Notes: generated by a model not told the origin, from the sequence alone. DNA of 8,399 nt from JAUNKE01 sp041784625 (GCA_041784625.1 JBHBDS010000130.1:1-8399); one strand, 5' to 3'; shown: positions 1 through 5,506, counted from the stretch's first letter. A program made the numbers and translations.

Positions 1-1943
1 AAGAGAAAAAAGCGCTGATTGCTCAAGCAGAGCAAAAAGTTGCGGCATACGAAAAGAGCTATCGTCGTGGATTGATGTCCAATGACGAGCGCTATGAGCG
101 TGTTATCGACACTTGGTCCAGAACAACGGATCTTGTAACCGATGCGCTGATGGCAAACCTTGGCGAACTCAACAACATCAACATCATGGCGGTGTCTGGA
201 GCGAGGGGTTCTAAGAACCAGATTCGTCAGCTCGCAGGAATGCGTGGTCTGATGGCGAACGCGTCTGGTAAAACGGTAGAAATTCCAATTAAATCCAACT
301 TCCGTGAAGGGCTGACCGTACTCGAGTACTTTACTTCTTCGCATGGTGCACGTAAAGGTCTTGCCGATACGGCGCTACGAACTGCGGACTCGGGATATTT
401 GACAAGAAGACTTGTTGACGTTTCGCAAGATGTTATCATTCGTGAGCTTGATTGTGGAACAAACGAAGGAATCGAAGTACAAGCATTCGGCGACTACTTT
501 GAAGAAACTGCAAGACTATACGATCGAGTGATTGGACAAAAACCAGCAAATGATATTAAGTCTGGCAAAAAAGTGCTCGTAAAAGCAGGCGAAATCATCC
601 GTGACGAAGAAGCAAAACTATTGATTGCGGAAGGAATTTCTGAAATTACGGTAGAGGGCGGCAATATTGTGACGCTATACGGCGGAATTCTCGGACGCTA
701 CCCAGCGATGGACATCGTCGATCCGGCAAATGGCAAAGTGATCGTCGGACGCAAAGATCGTATCACCGAAGAACGAGCGAAAAAAATTATTGCAGCAAAA
801 ATTGAGCAAGTGGTGCTCAGAGATATTGCAGTCATCGAAAAACTCTACGATCGAATCGTTGGACGTTATCCAGTGGGCGATATTCTTCATCCAGAAACTG
901 GAGAGGTCATCGTAACAAGCGACGAGATGATTATCGAAGAAAAAGCGGATGAGATCATCAAAGCAGGAATCGAATCGGTTACACTGCGTACCGTTCTCAA
1001 CTGTGAGTCCAAATACGGCGTCTGTGCAAAATGCTACGGACGAAATTTGGCAACAGGCAAAAATGTCAATGTGGGAGAAGCAGTTGGTATCATCGCTGCA
1101 CAATCCATCGGGGAGCCGGGTACACAGCTTACGATGAGAACATTCCATACGGGCGGGGTTGCTGGAGGAGACATCACGCAAGGTCTTCCAAGGGTTGAGG
1201 AGCTTTTCGAAGCGAGAAAACCAAAAGGACTTGCAATCATCACAGAAGTTGCGGGAACCGTAAAATATGTCAACAATGGAAAACGCAAAGACATTTTCAT
1301 CATTGACGAGCATGGAATGGAGCATGAATACCAAATTCCATATGGCTCGATGATCAAGGTAAAAGAAGGACAAAAAGTGGAGCCAGGCGATCAGCTGACA
1401 CAAGGATCGATCAACCCACAAGACATTCTTCGTATCAAAGGTGTTGCAGGCGTTGAAGATTATATCGTAAAAGAAGTTCAGCGAGTTTACAAAATGCAAG
1501 GGGTAGACGTAAACGACAAGCATATCGAAATCATTGCTCGTCAAATGCTCGGCAAAGTAAAAATCGAAGAACCAAACGATTCGACATTCCTTTCGGGATC
1601 GCTTGTGAGTGTAGCGGAAGTGAAGCGTGTGAACGCACAGCTTGAAGAAGAAGGCAAAGAGCCAGCGACCTACAAGCAAACTCTGCTTGGAATTACCAAG
1701 GCATCGCTTGCGACCGACTCGTTCCTATCTGCTGCATCATTCCAAGAAACGACAAGAGTTCTTACTGAAGCAGCGATCAAAGGAAGCAAGGACAATCTGA
1801 TTGGACTCAAAGAAAATGTCATCATCGGTAAACTGATTCCAGCAGGAACAGGACTCAAACGCTATAAAGCGATCGAAGTTCTCGGCGTGCCAGAACCAGA
1901 AGTGCCAGTAGAAGTGATCGAAGAAGTTGAAGAAGATTTCTAA
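1..1943 (+). CDS. rpoC: DNA-directed RNA polymerase subunit beta', 3' part (5' end outside window)
   Basis: This is the C-terminal 646 residues of the largest catalytic subunit of RNA polymerase. The reading frame is open from base 3 and continues off the left edge, so the catalytic NADFDGD region is not in the window. Visible parts are the bridge-helix/trigger-loop region (HGARKGLADTALRTADSGYL, about 339-398) and four zinc-ligand cysteines (codons at 453, 1002, 1023 and 1032). They are followed by the near-invariant GEAVGIIAAQSIGEPGTQLT segment, the GLPRVEELFEARKPKG segment, and the C-terminal ITKASLATDSFLSAASFQET block. The protein ends in an acidic tail (EVIEEVEEDF). Between the first and second zinc cysteines the usual single module of about 55 residues is present three times (see the repeat entry), so this subunit should be about 110 residues longer there than B. 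subtilis RpoC as I recall it. Identification is secure. No ribosomal protein gene follows; a terminator does. Confidence 0.98.
   Translation, partial: EKKALIAQAEQKVAAYEKSYRRGLMSNDERYERVIDTWSRTTDLVTDALMANLGELNNINIMAVSGARGSKNQIRQLAGMRGLMANASGKTVEIPIKSNFREGLTVLEYFTSSHGARKGLADTALRTADSGYLTRRLVDVSQDVIIRELDCGTNEGIEVQAFGDYFEETARLYDRVIGQKPANDIKSGKKVLVKAGEIIRDEEAKLLIAEGISEITVEGGNIVTLYGGILGRYPAMDIVDPANGKVIVGRKDRITEERAKKIIAAKIEQVVLRDIAVIEKLYDRIVGRYPVGDILHPETGEVIVTSDEMIIEEKADEIIKAGIESVTLRTVLNCESKYGVCAKCYGRNLATGKNVNVGEAVGIIAAQSIGEPGTQLTMRTFHTGGVAGGDITQGLPRVEELFEARKPKGLAIITEVAGTVKYVNNGKRKDIFIIDEHGMEHEYQIPYGSMIKVKEGQKVEPGDQLTQGSINPQDILRIKGVAGVEDYIVKEVQRVYKMQGVDVNDKHIEIIARQMLGKVKIEEPNDSTFLSGSLVSVAEVKRVNAQLEEEGKEPATYKQTLLGITKASLATDSFLSAASFQETTRVLTEAAIKGSKDNLIGLKENVIIGKLIPAGTGLKRYKAIEVLGVPEPEVPVEVIEEVEEDF
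516..1001 (+). repeat. Threefold in-frame repeat of a ~55-residue module inside rpoC
   Basis: Three consecutive segments start with Leu-Tyr at 516, 675 and 843 and have periods of 53 and 56 codons. Each follows the pattern LY-x2-(I/V)-(L/I/V)-G-(R/Q)-x-P-x2-DI, then a G-(K/E)-V-(I/L)-V turn, then a helix (EEAKLLIAEGI / EERAKKIIAAKI / EEKADEIIKAGI), and end in a beta strand before the next copy. Copies 2 and 3 are the closest (ILGRYPAMDIVDP and RIVGRYPVGDILHP). Copy 1 is the most diverged (VIGQKPANDIKSG). In B. subtilis RpoC, as I recall it, one copy bridges the first and second cysteines of this zinc site. The array is fully in frame and not at an assembly-like break, so it looks like a real protein insertion. 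Confidence 0.85.
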
Positions 1944-1992
1944 AACATTCAAACAACGCACCAGTTGAAAAATAAAAGTTTATAATTCGTTG

Positions 1993-2035
1993 AAAAAAGG
2001 AAGACAGTTTATGCGAACCGTCTTCCTTTTTATTC
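1993..2035 (+). terminator. Intrinsic terminator after rpoC
   Basis: A stem of AAAAAAGGAAGAC (1993-2005) with GTCTTCCTTTTT (2020-2031) is extended inward by GTT/AAC and closed by a 6-nt loop (2010-2015). The descending arm runs directly into a T-rich stretch. It lies about 50 bp after the rpoC stop and should end the rpoBC transcript. The A-rich ascending arm gives it some capacity on the minus strand too. Confidence 0.9.
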
Positions 2036-2093
2036 ACATAAACGGTGAAAAATCGTTGTAAAAAAAGTTTTCTAGTTAATCATTCTTACAAAG

Positions 2094-2150
2094 AAAAACC
2101 GACCTCCAAATGTTAGAGAGAAACTAACGATGGCGGTCGGCCTTTTTTAT
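2094..2150 (+). terminator. Bidirectional intrinsic terminator between convergent genes
   Basis: CCGACC (2099-2104) pairs with GGTCGG (2135-2140). The stem continues with CCA/TGG (2106-2108 and 2131-2133) and GTTAG/CTAAC (2112-2116 and 2124-2128), closing on the loop AGAGAAA. On the + strand it is followed by six T (2143-2148), and on the - strand by five T (A at 2094-2098). It sits between rpoC and the convergent minus-strand operon that ends at 2236. It most likely terminates that operon and backs up the rpoC terminator. The 1944-2235 gap otherwise shows no gene. Confidence 0.8.
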
Positions 2151-2235
2151 GTCTTTGAAAGCATAGTGTTCTTTTTCCTCTGTACGCGTCAGTGAAAATA
2201 GTCGAAAAACAAAATTGTATTATCGGTTATGAATA

Positions 2236-2700
2236 TTAATCCACATCGATCAATTCCGAGCGTTCACGTACTTCACGGAGCAGTTCGCCTGCTTTTTCGA
2301 TGGTGGCAAGAATTTTGTCGAGATCCTCGGGCTTCACATTGCATTCGATGAACAAATCCTCCAGATCTTTGCTATACTTGATATGCGCACGCTCAATATC
2401 GATAAAATGCTCATAATTTCGACTGTTGTGCGCATTGCGAAACAGGGCAACATCTCGGAGAATCATATGAATCAAATCTTTGTCCGAGTACAGCTTGCCC
2501 ATCATCATCAGATAAGGGCAGACACGCTGAAGATAAATTTCGCCGCTGTCTTTGATTTCGTAAACATAAGTCACATTCATCTCAGGTGTGATTTCAAATT
2601 TTACAACATTGATATGTGCACGATTGATTTTGATGGATTTTGCTCCCGCTTGTCGTAGTCGTAGGTTGATCATATCATCCGCTATTGTATCCTTAATCAT
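2236..2700 (-). CDS. Hypothetical protein, 154 residues, translationally coupled to an ion transporter
   Basis: I do not recognise the family. The protein has no signal peptide or membrane segment and looks cytoplasmic. The first ~70 residues look alpha/beta (KSIKINRAHINVVKFEI, NVTYVYEIKDSGEIYLQRV). The remainder is charged and helical, ending in a heptad-like stretch (LDKILATIEKAGELLREVRE, about residues 128-147). A strong AGGAGG (2705-2710) lies 4 nt before the ATG, and its first bases overlap the TAG stop of the upstream transporter (2710-2712). The two are therefore almost certainly co-transcribed with coupled translation. This suggests, without proving, that the protein serves or regulates the transporter or its substrate pathway. 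Transcription should end at the bidirectional hairpin at 2094-2150. The call of a real gene rests on the ribosome binding site, operon position and protein-like composition. Confidence 0.85.
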   Translation of the reverse strand: MIKDTIADDMINLRLRQAGAKSIKINRAHINVVKFEITPEMNVTYVYEIKDSGEIYLQRVCPYLMMMGKLYSDKDLIHMILRDVALFRNAHNSRNYEHFIDIERAHIKYSKDLEDLFIECNVKPEDLDKILATIEKAGELLREVRERSELIDVD

Positions 2701-2709
2701 ATTCTCCTC

Positions 2710-3972
2710 CTAATATTTGATCGCAAGATATACCGTTGCGATGACGATGGTAAAAATCATTACAGGGAAACCAATTTTGGTGTAATCCTTAAAGCTGATC
2801 GGATGTCCGTGCTTGCCAGCGATACCCGAGAGCACCACATTTGCTGATGCACCGATGAGCGTTCCGTTTCCGCCAAGACATGCGCCGAGCGAGATCGCCC
2901 ACCAAAAAGGTTCTACATTGATTCCACTTGCACCCATCGCCGTGATCATTGGAATCAGTGTTGCAACAAATGGAATATTGTCCAAAATCGACGAAAGTAG
3001 CGCTGAGCCCCAGAGCAACACCATAATCGTTAGCATCTCGTTGCCCTTTGTGAGCTCGATGATCGTTTGAGCAAGCTTGCTGATCACACCTGTCTCAACC
3101 ATTCCACCGACGACAACAAATAGTCCCAAGAAAAATAATATCGTCGCCCATTCCGTTTCCATAATGATATGTTCTGCGTTTTGTTTGCCAATGAGCAGCA
3201 TTACGACGCCAGCAGTAAGAGCCACCACAGCGGATTCGATGCCTAGCGTTCCGTGAAAAACAAATCCAAGCACAACCAGCGGCAACATTAGCAAACTTTT
3301 GCGCAAAAGCGCAGGGTCTTCGATCGCTTTTTTCTCATCGAGCGAAAGAATCTCTTGAATTTCTTCTTGATTTGCAACGAGATCTTTTTTGTAGAGGACT
3401 CGCATAATAATCGCTGTGAAAAACAAGATGACGAGAACGACCAAGCCCGTGTGAAGCAAAAAGTCCGTGAAGTCCAGCCCGGCGGCGCTACCGATCATGA
3501 TGTTCGGTGGGTCCCCGATGAGCGTTCCTGTACCACCGATATTGGATGCGAGAATTTGTGTCATCAGCATCGGGACGGGATTGATTTTGAGAATTTGGCA
3601 GATCGTAATGGTCATCGGCCCGATGAGCAGCACGGTCGTCACATTGTCCAAAAATGCAGAGAGCACAGCTGTCAAAATCATAAATGCGAGCATGATTCGA
3701 AGCGGGTCGCCTTGTGCGAGCTTCGCCGATTTGATCGCGACATATTCAAAGAGCCCCGACTGCTTGACCACAGAAACGAAAATCATCATGCCGAGCAGCA
3801 CGCCGATGGTATTGAAGTCGATATAACTAATTGCTTTGTCGATATCGAGTATATGAAAAAGCAAGAGTAAAATCATCCCCGTCAGCGCTGCGACGGTGCG
3901 GTGAATTTTTTCTGAAATAATAGCGATAATCACCGCAAAAAATATTACAATCGAAACGATTTGAGCGTTCAT
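2710..3972 (-). CDS. ArsB/NhaD-family (SLC13-like, IT superfamily) ion transporter
   Basis: A 420-residue polytopic inner-membrane protein with about ten to twelve hydrophobic segments arranged as two related halves. Family hallmarks are paired Asp-Asn motifs in discontinuous helices (LSAFLDNVTTVLLIGP around 104-118; SSILDNIPFVATLIPM around 327-342) and paired Gly-rich loops (GGTGTLIGDPPNIMIG 146-161; GGNGTLIGASANVV 367-380). These fit the COG1055 group (Na+/H+ antiporter NhaD, arsenite ArsB, P-protein). The substrate cannot be settled from sequence: sodium/proton exchange or an organic or inorganic anion are both possible, and there is no arsR or arsC neighbour to support arsenite. A hydrophilic loop (about 193-224) separates the halves. 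The start is supported by GGAGG (3981-3985) 8 nt before the ATG. It is first in an operon with the 154-residue protein. Confidence 0.92.
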   Translation of the reverse strand: MNAQIVSIVIFFAVIIAIISEKIHRTVAALTGMILLLLFHILDIDKAISYIDFNTIGVLLGMMIFVSVVKQSGLFEYVAIKSAKLAQGDPLRIMLAFMILTAVLSAFLDNVTTVLLIGPMTITICQILKINPVPMLMTQILASNIGGTGTLIGDPPNIMIGSAAGLDFTDFLLHTGLVVLVILFFTAIIMRVLYKKDLVANQEEIQEILSLDEKKAIEDPALLRKSLLMLPLVVLGFVFHGTLGIESAVVALTAGVVMLLIGKQNAEHIIMETEWATILFFLGLFVVVGGMVETGVISKLAQTIIELTKGNEMLTIMVLLWGSALLSSILDNIPFVATLIPMITAMGASGINVEPFWWAISLGACLGGNGTLIGASANVVLSGIAGKHGHPISFKDYTKIGFPVMIFTIVIATVYLAIKY

Positions 3973-4187
3973 AAATAATTCCTCCGTTCTAACACTCTAG
4001 GATTGTACTCCTTTCGATTGAGAAAAGCAACTATTTTTTGCGCAGAAACAAAAATCAATATAAGATAAAGTTGACGGAAATAATATCAACTAAAGAATAG
4101 GACAATTTCATTCGAGCAAGAGAAAGAGAGCGTACAGGAAAAATTCTGAAAGAGAAAGAAATCGTGCAAAAGAAAAAATTGTGCAAC
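3973..4187. other. Intergenic region without a gene
   Basis: This AT- and purine-rich spacer lies between divergently oriented functions: the 5' side of the transporter operon and the 3' side of the ECF gene. Apart from the candidate promoter and the ribosome binding site at 3981-3985, I see only a run of AGAGAAAGA-like purine tracts (about 4118-4160) and a doubled GTGCAA (about 4164-4186). No coding frame has a credible ribosome binding site. Confidence 0.6.
4060..4089 (-). promoter_or_regulatory. Candidate promoter of the transporter operon
   Basis: On the minus strand, TTGATA (4089-4084) and TCTTAT (4065-4060) are separated by 18 bp. They lie about 90 bp upstream of the ATG at 3972. Other AT-rich hexamers nearby (TATATT) could serve as well, so the exact site is uncertain. 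Confidence 0.4.
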
Positions 4188-4210
4188 AAAAAAGCGAGGC
4201 ATCACCTCGC
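4188..4210 (-). terminator. Intrinsic terminator of the ECF S-component gene
   Basis: Read on the minus strand, GCGAGG (4210-4205), loop TGATG and CCTCGC (4199-4194) form a perfect 6-bp GC-rich stem followed by six T (4193-4188). It lies about 115 bp after the stop codon at 4326, which leaves a long 3' UTR holding the stem-loop at 4238-4299. Confidence 0.9.
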
Positions 4211-4237
4211 AATATATTTAAAGATATTGTACATCCT

Positions 4238-4299
4238 AATCACGGAGAGCCACAAATTGATCTGTGGGGGATACAGAAAACGGACTCTCCTTTGTGATT
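4238..4299 (-). other. Long structured stem-loop in 3' UTR, function unknown
   Basis: AATCAC-GGAGAG (4238-4249) is complementary to CTCTCC-TTT-GTGATT (4285-4299), giving 12 paired bases interrupted only by a three-base bulge. Inside, CCACA (4250-4254) pairs with TGTGG (4263-4267) around an 8-nt loop, followed by a single-stranded GGGATACAGAAAACGG region. No T-run follows on either strand, so it is not a terminator. It would be part of the 3' UTR of the minus-strand ECF gene. The strand of function is inferred; I could not match it to a riboswitch or ribozyme class that I know. Confidence 0.55.
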
Positions 4300-4325
4300 G
4301 GATTAAAGGAATATCGAAAATTGCA

Positions 4326-4904
4326 TTATCTAAGCCCCTCGATTCGGCGATAAATTCCAGCTGCTTTGAGCGATGGAACAATCGCTGTAACGAGCACCAT
4401 CGACACGATGACGGCGATGATTCCGTTGGTGAGTGAGACCATTCCTTTGACCGCTACGACAGAGAGCACAGCCTCCAAATGCTCACCGATGATGAAGTAG
4501 CTTGTGACAAAAGTTTTGGTGATATACAAAATCACATAGAGCACTGCGCCAGAGATTGCGCCGATGAGATTTTGTTTTTTGTTCTCGCCCTTTGCGCCAT
4601 TACGATGAGCAATCGCACCTGCAGTGTACCCGAGTGCAAATTTCATAAAGAATGTGATCATAAATTGTGGCGCAAATGCTGGATCAAGCAAATCATAAAA
4701 CGCCGAACCAAATCCCGCCGCAAGTCCACCGATTGGCCCTCCAAAAAGGAGTCCACTCAAGATGCACATCACATTACCTAGATGGAGCATTGTTTTGCCA
4801 AGCGGAGTGGGGATGTCGATTCGAAAATTCGTCGCCACATATACCATTGCTGCCATCAATCCGATGATCGCAAGTTTTTGAACTGAAAATTTTTTGCTCT
4901 CCAT
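4326..4904 (-). CDS. ECF transporter S component (substrate-binding membrane subunit)
   Basis: This 192-residue protein has about five or six hydrophobic segments and is the size of an S component of energy-coupling factor vitamin importers. In these systems the S subunit binds a vitamin or precursor and docks onto a shared EcfT/EcfA module. The N-terminal pattern (LAIIGLMAAMVYVATNFRI, then an HLGNVMCILSGLLFGGPIGG loop and GFGSAFYDLLDP) fits the ECF-ribofla_trS/COG4720-type group. That group includes hydroxymethylpyrimidine and other predicted permeases. The substrate cannot be assigned: there is no biosynthetic neighbour, and I see no known vitamin riboswitch in the leader. EcfA and EcfT are not in this window and must be encoded elsewhere. 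The start is supported by AGGAGG (4917-4912) 7 nt upstream. It is a single-gene transcript with its own terminator. Confidence 0.88.
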   Translation of the reverse strand: MESKKFSVQKLAIIGLMAAMVYVATNFRIDIPTPLGKTMLHLGNVMCILSGLLFGGPIGGLAAGFGSAFYDLLDPAFAPQFMITFFMKFALGYTAGAIAHRNGAKGENKKQNLIGAISGAVLYVILYITKTFVTSYFIIGEHLEAVLSVVAVKGMVSLTNGIIAVIVSMVLVTAIVPSLKAAGIYRRIEGLR

Positions 4905-4935
4905 AATAAAACCTCCTGAAGTAATTTCTTATGAG

Positions 4936-4967
4936 TTTATCATACCAGTAATCTGTATTCTGATAAA
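4936..4967 (-). promoter_or_regulatory. Candidate promoter of the ECF gene with overlapping inverted repeat
   Basis: On the minus strand, TTATCA (4966-4961) and TATGAT (4944-4939) are 16 bp apart, about 35 bp upstream of the ATG. A perfect 7-bp inverted repeat, TTTATCA (4936-4942) and TGATAAA (4961-4967), overlaps both hexamers. That is where an operator would lie, but no regulator gene is seen nearby. Confidence 0.45.
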
Positions 4968-5012
4968 CACACAAAAAAATAAATCATCACAAGCACAGAA
5001 TGGCGTGCACAC

Positions 5013-5114
5013 ATGGAGGCTTTGGTACAAAGAATTATCGATAGAATGCGAGCTTGCGAGAAAAAATATTATGAAGATTTTTCGTCCAAAATATGTTACA
5101 ATAACAAAAGATAG
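5013..5114 (+). pseudogene. Possible remnant or small ORF (33 codons) abutting the toxin locus
   Basis: An ATG frame encodes a protein-like, charged helical start (MEALVQRIIDRMRACEKKYY and onward) that ends at a TAG formed inside the left arm of the toxin-antitoxin inverted repeat. The amino-acid composition is convincing for about 25 residues. There is no clear Shine-Dalgarno sequence, and the frame also covers the toxin promoter. It could be the 5' stub of a gene cut when the island inserted, or chance. I do not recognise it. Confidence 0.25.
5094..5109 (+). promoter_or_regulatory. Toxin promoter (extended -10) and predicted start site
   Basis: TGTTACAAT (5094-5102) is an extended -10 (TGn plus TACAAT). 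The base seven positions further on (A5109) opens the AGATAGCCGA arm. I see no good -35 hexamer, which fits reliance on the TGn element. The coincidence of the predicted start with the repeat boundary supports the call. Confidence 0.55.
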
Positions 5115-5131
5115 CCGATACAGATGGTTTG

Positions 5132-5154
5132 CCCTAATCTAACACAGATTGGGG
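5132..5154 (+). promoter_or_regulatory. Hairpin masking the toxin ribosome binding site
   Basis: CCCTAATCT (5132-5140) pairs over nine bases, including one G-T wobble, with AGATTGGGG (5146-5154) around the loop AACAC. The descending arm includes the first four G of the toxin's GGGGGTGGTG ribosome binding site (5151-5160). The initiation site is therefore occluded in the free leader. The ascending arm overlaps the left inverted-repeat arm at 5132-5135, so the two pairings compete. Confidence 0.65.
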
Positions 5155-5163
5155 GTGGTGCTT

Positions 5164-5283
5164 ATGTCAAATTACGAAGCAATAAGCTTGGTTTTCCAAG
5201 CAATTGTTATTGTACTAATGACTGCTGCGCTTGCAGTAAGTATCATAGCCCTATTTAAGAAAGACAGAAAGTCTAAAAGATAG
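5164..5283 (+). CDS. Holin-like type I toxin, 39 residues
   Basis: A short hydrophobic peptide: MSNYEAISLVFQ, one membrane-spanning helix (about residues 8-31, rich in I, V, A and L), then a strongly basic tail (FKKDRKSKR). An MS-x-YE-x-(I/L)-SL start, a single helix and a lysine-rich end are typical of the putative holin-like toxin family (TxpA-like). Such peptides insert into the cell's own membrane and are silenced by an antisense RNA. A G-rich site (GGGGGTGGTG, 5151-5160) lies 3 nt before the ATG, as is usual in this family. The gene was too short for routine ORF cut-offs. An antisense RNA promoter and a shared terminator on the opposite strand complete the type I layout. The family call is from pattern memory without a database search; the type I architecture is visible directly. 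Confidence 0.8.
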   Translation: MSNYEAISLVFQAIVIVLMTAALAVSIIALFKKDRKSKR

Positions 5284-5285
5284 GC

Positions 5286-5330
5286 AAGAAAAAACCACCT
5301 GTAGTTGCAGCTACTAGTGGTTTTTAAATA
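5286..5330 (+). terminator. Bidirectional terminator shared by toxin mRNA and antisense RNA
   Basis: AAAAACCAC (5290-5298) pairs with GTGGTTTTT (5317-5325), and an inner GTAG/CTAC helix closes on TTGCAG. The stem is flanked by T on the + side (5321-5325) and by six T on the - side (A at 5289-5294). It starts 6 bp after the toxin stop. It clearly can end the antisense RNA; whether toxin transcription stops here or reads on to about 5428 decides whether the two ends of the mRNA can pair. Confidence 0.85.
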
Positions 5331-5374
5331 AATTATCATTACTAGGGCAAACCGTCTTTAACGGTCGGCTATCT
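5286..5374 (-). ncRNA. Antisense RNA antitoxin, about 90 nt (inferred)
   Basis: The predicted start is A5374, seven bases beyond the minus-strand TATAAT, and the end is at the shared terminator. The RNA would begin AGATAGCCGA, fold a 5' hairpin (ACCGT/ACGGT with loop TAAAG), carry the GGTTTGCCCT block, and finish in the terminator hairpin. It is complementary to the 3' untranslated part of the toxin transcript, not to its ribosome binding site, so action by duplex-directed decay or by disturbing the mRNA fold is more likely than direct blocking of initiation. Confidence 0.7.
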
Positions 5375-5380
5375 ATATAT

Positions 5381-5408
5381 ATTATACCATACACAAAAAT
5401 TTTGTAAA
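5381..5408 (-). promoter_or_regulatory. Antitoxin RNA promoter
   Basis: On the minus strand, TTTACA (5408-5403), a 16-bp spacer, and a perfect TATAAT (5386-5381). It is much closer to consensus than the toxin promoter, as expected for an abundant short-lived antisense RNA. The same promoter, with identical spacer, recurs at 6503-6530. Confidence 0.85.
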
Positions 5409-5428
5409 CTGGTTTCGAGCAGGTTTTA
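5406..5428 (+). terminator. Possible weak + strand terminator downstream of toxin locus
   Basis: AAACTG and CAGGTTT form an imperfect stem with one bulged G, followed by TTTT. The equivalent place in the second copy (6528-6551) is a perfect 8-bp stem with seven T. Here it would end read-through toxin mRNA of about 320 nt that contains both inverted-repeat arms. Confidence 0.4.
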
Positions 5429-5506
5429 TATATTATGAATCAAAGATGATTAGGAACAATGATGAACTTGATTTTCCTTTGCTCAGATTTTTAATGAGGT
5501 GAGAAC

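Larger units (their letters stand above)
5109..5374. repeat. Inverted repeat framing the toxin-antitoxin locus
   Basis: The left arm (5109-5135) and right arm (5344-5374) are reverse complements at both ends: AGATAGCCGA with TCGGCTATCT, and GGTTTGCCCT with AGGGCAAACC. A short unmatched centre separates the blocks (7 nt on the left, 11 on the right). The outer edges coincide with the predicted start sites of the toxin mRNA and of the antisense RNA. The two RNAs would thus start identically, and a toxin mRNA that reads through to 5374 would pair its own two ends. Confidence 0.85.

Noticed and set aside
675..1679. A 334-codon open frame on the minus strand inside rpoC
   Set aside because: It is antisense to unmistakable RpoC coding sequence, its product is rich in Phe, Cys and His with no recognisable domain, and it has no ribosome binding site. 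It is a shadow produced by codon bias.
2055..2090. A small-RNA gene between the two terminators, from TTGTAA near 2055 to the hairpin at 2150
   Set aside because: The -10 match is weak and the segment is short; the hairpin is fully explained as the terminator of the convergent genes.
3355..3870. Open frames of 119 and 171 codons on + opposite the transporter
   Set aside because: They lie wholly within the transporter gene on the other strand, have low-complexity His/Asp-rich or scrambled composition and no ribosome binding site.
4238..4299. A hammerhead, twister or HDV-like ribozyme, or a THF riboswitch (because of GGAGAG/CTCTCC)
   Set aside because: The conserved cores of those ribozymes are absent, and apart from the outer stem the THF aptamer sequence does not match.
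4164..4436. A 90-codon + strand frame over the end of the ECF gene
   Set aside because: It lacks a plausible ribosome binding site, overlaps the minus-strand terminator and 3' end, and the product resembles nothing known.
4905..5012. A vitamin riboswitch (TPP, FMN, THF or preQ1) in the leader of the ECF gene
   Set aside because: The predicted leader is only about 30 nt and shows none of the conserved cores of these classes.
5109..5374. A CRISPR array, since arms recur at 5109, 5344, 6394 and 6479
   Set aside because: The recurrences are irregular in spacing and orientation and no repeat-spacer periodicity exists.
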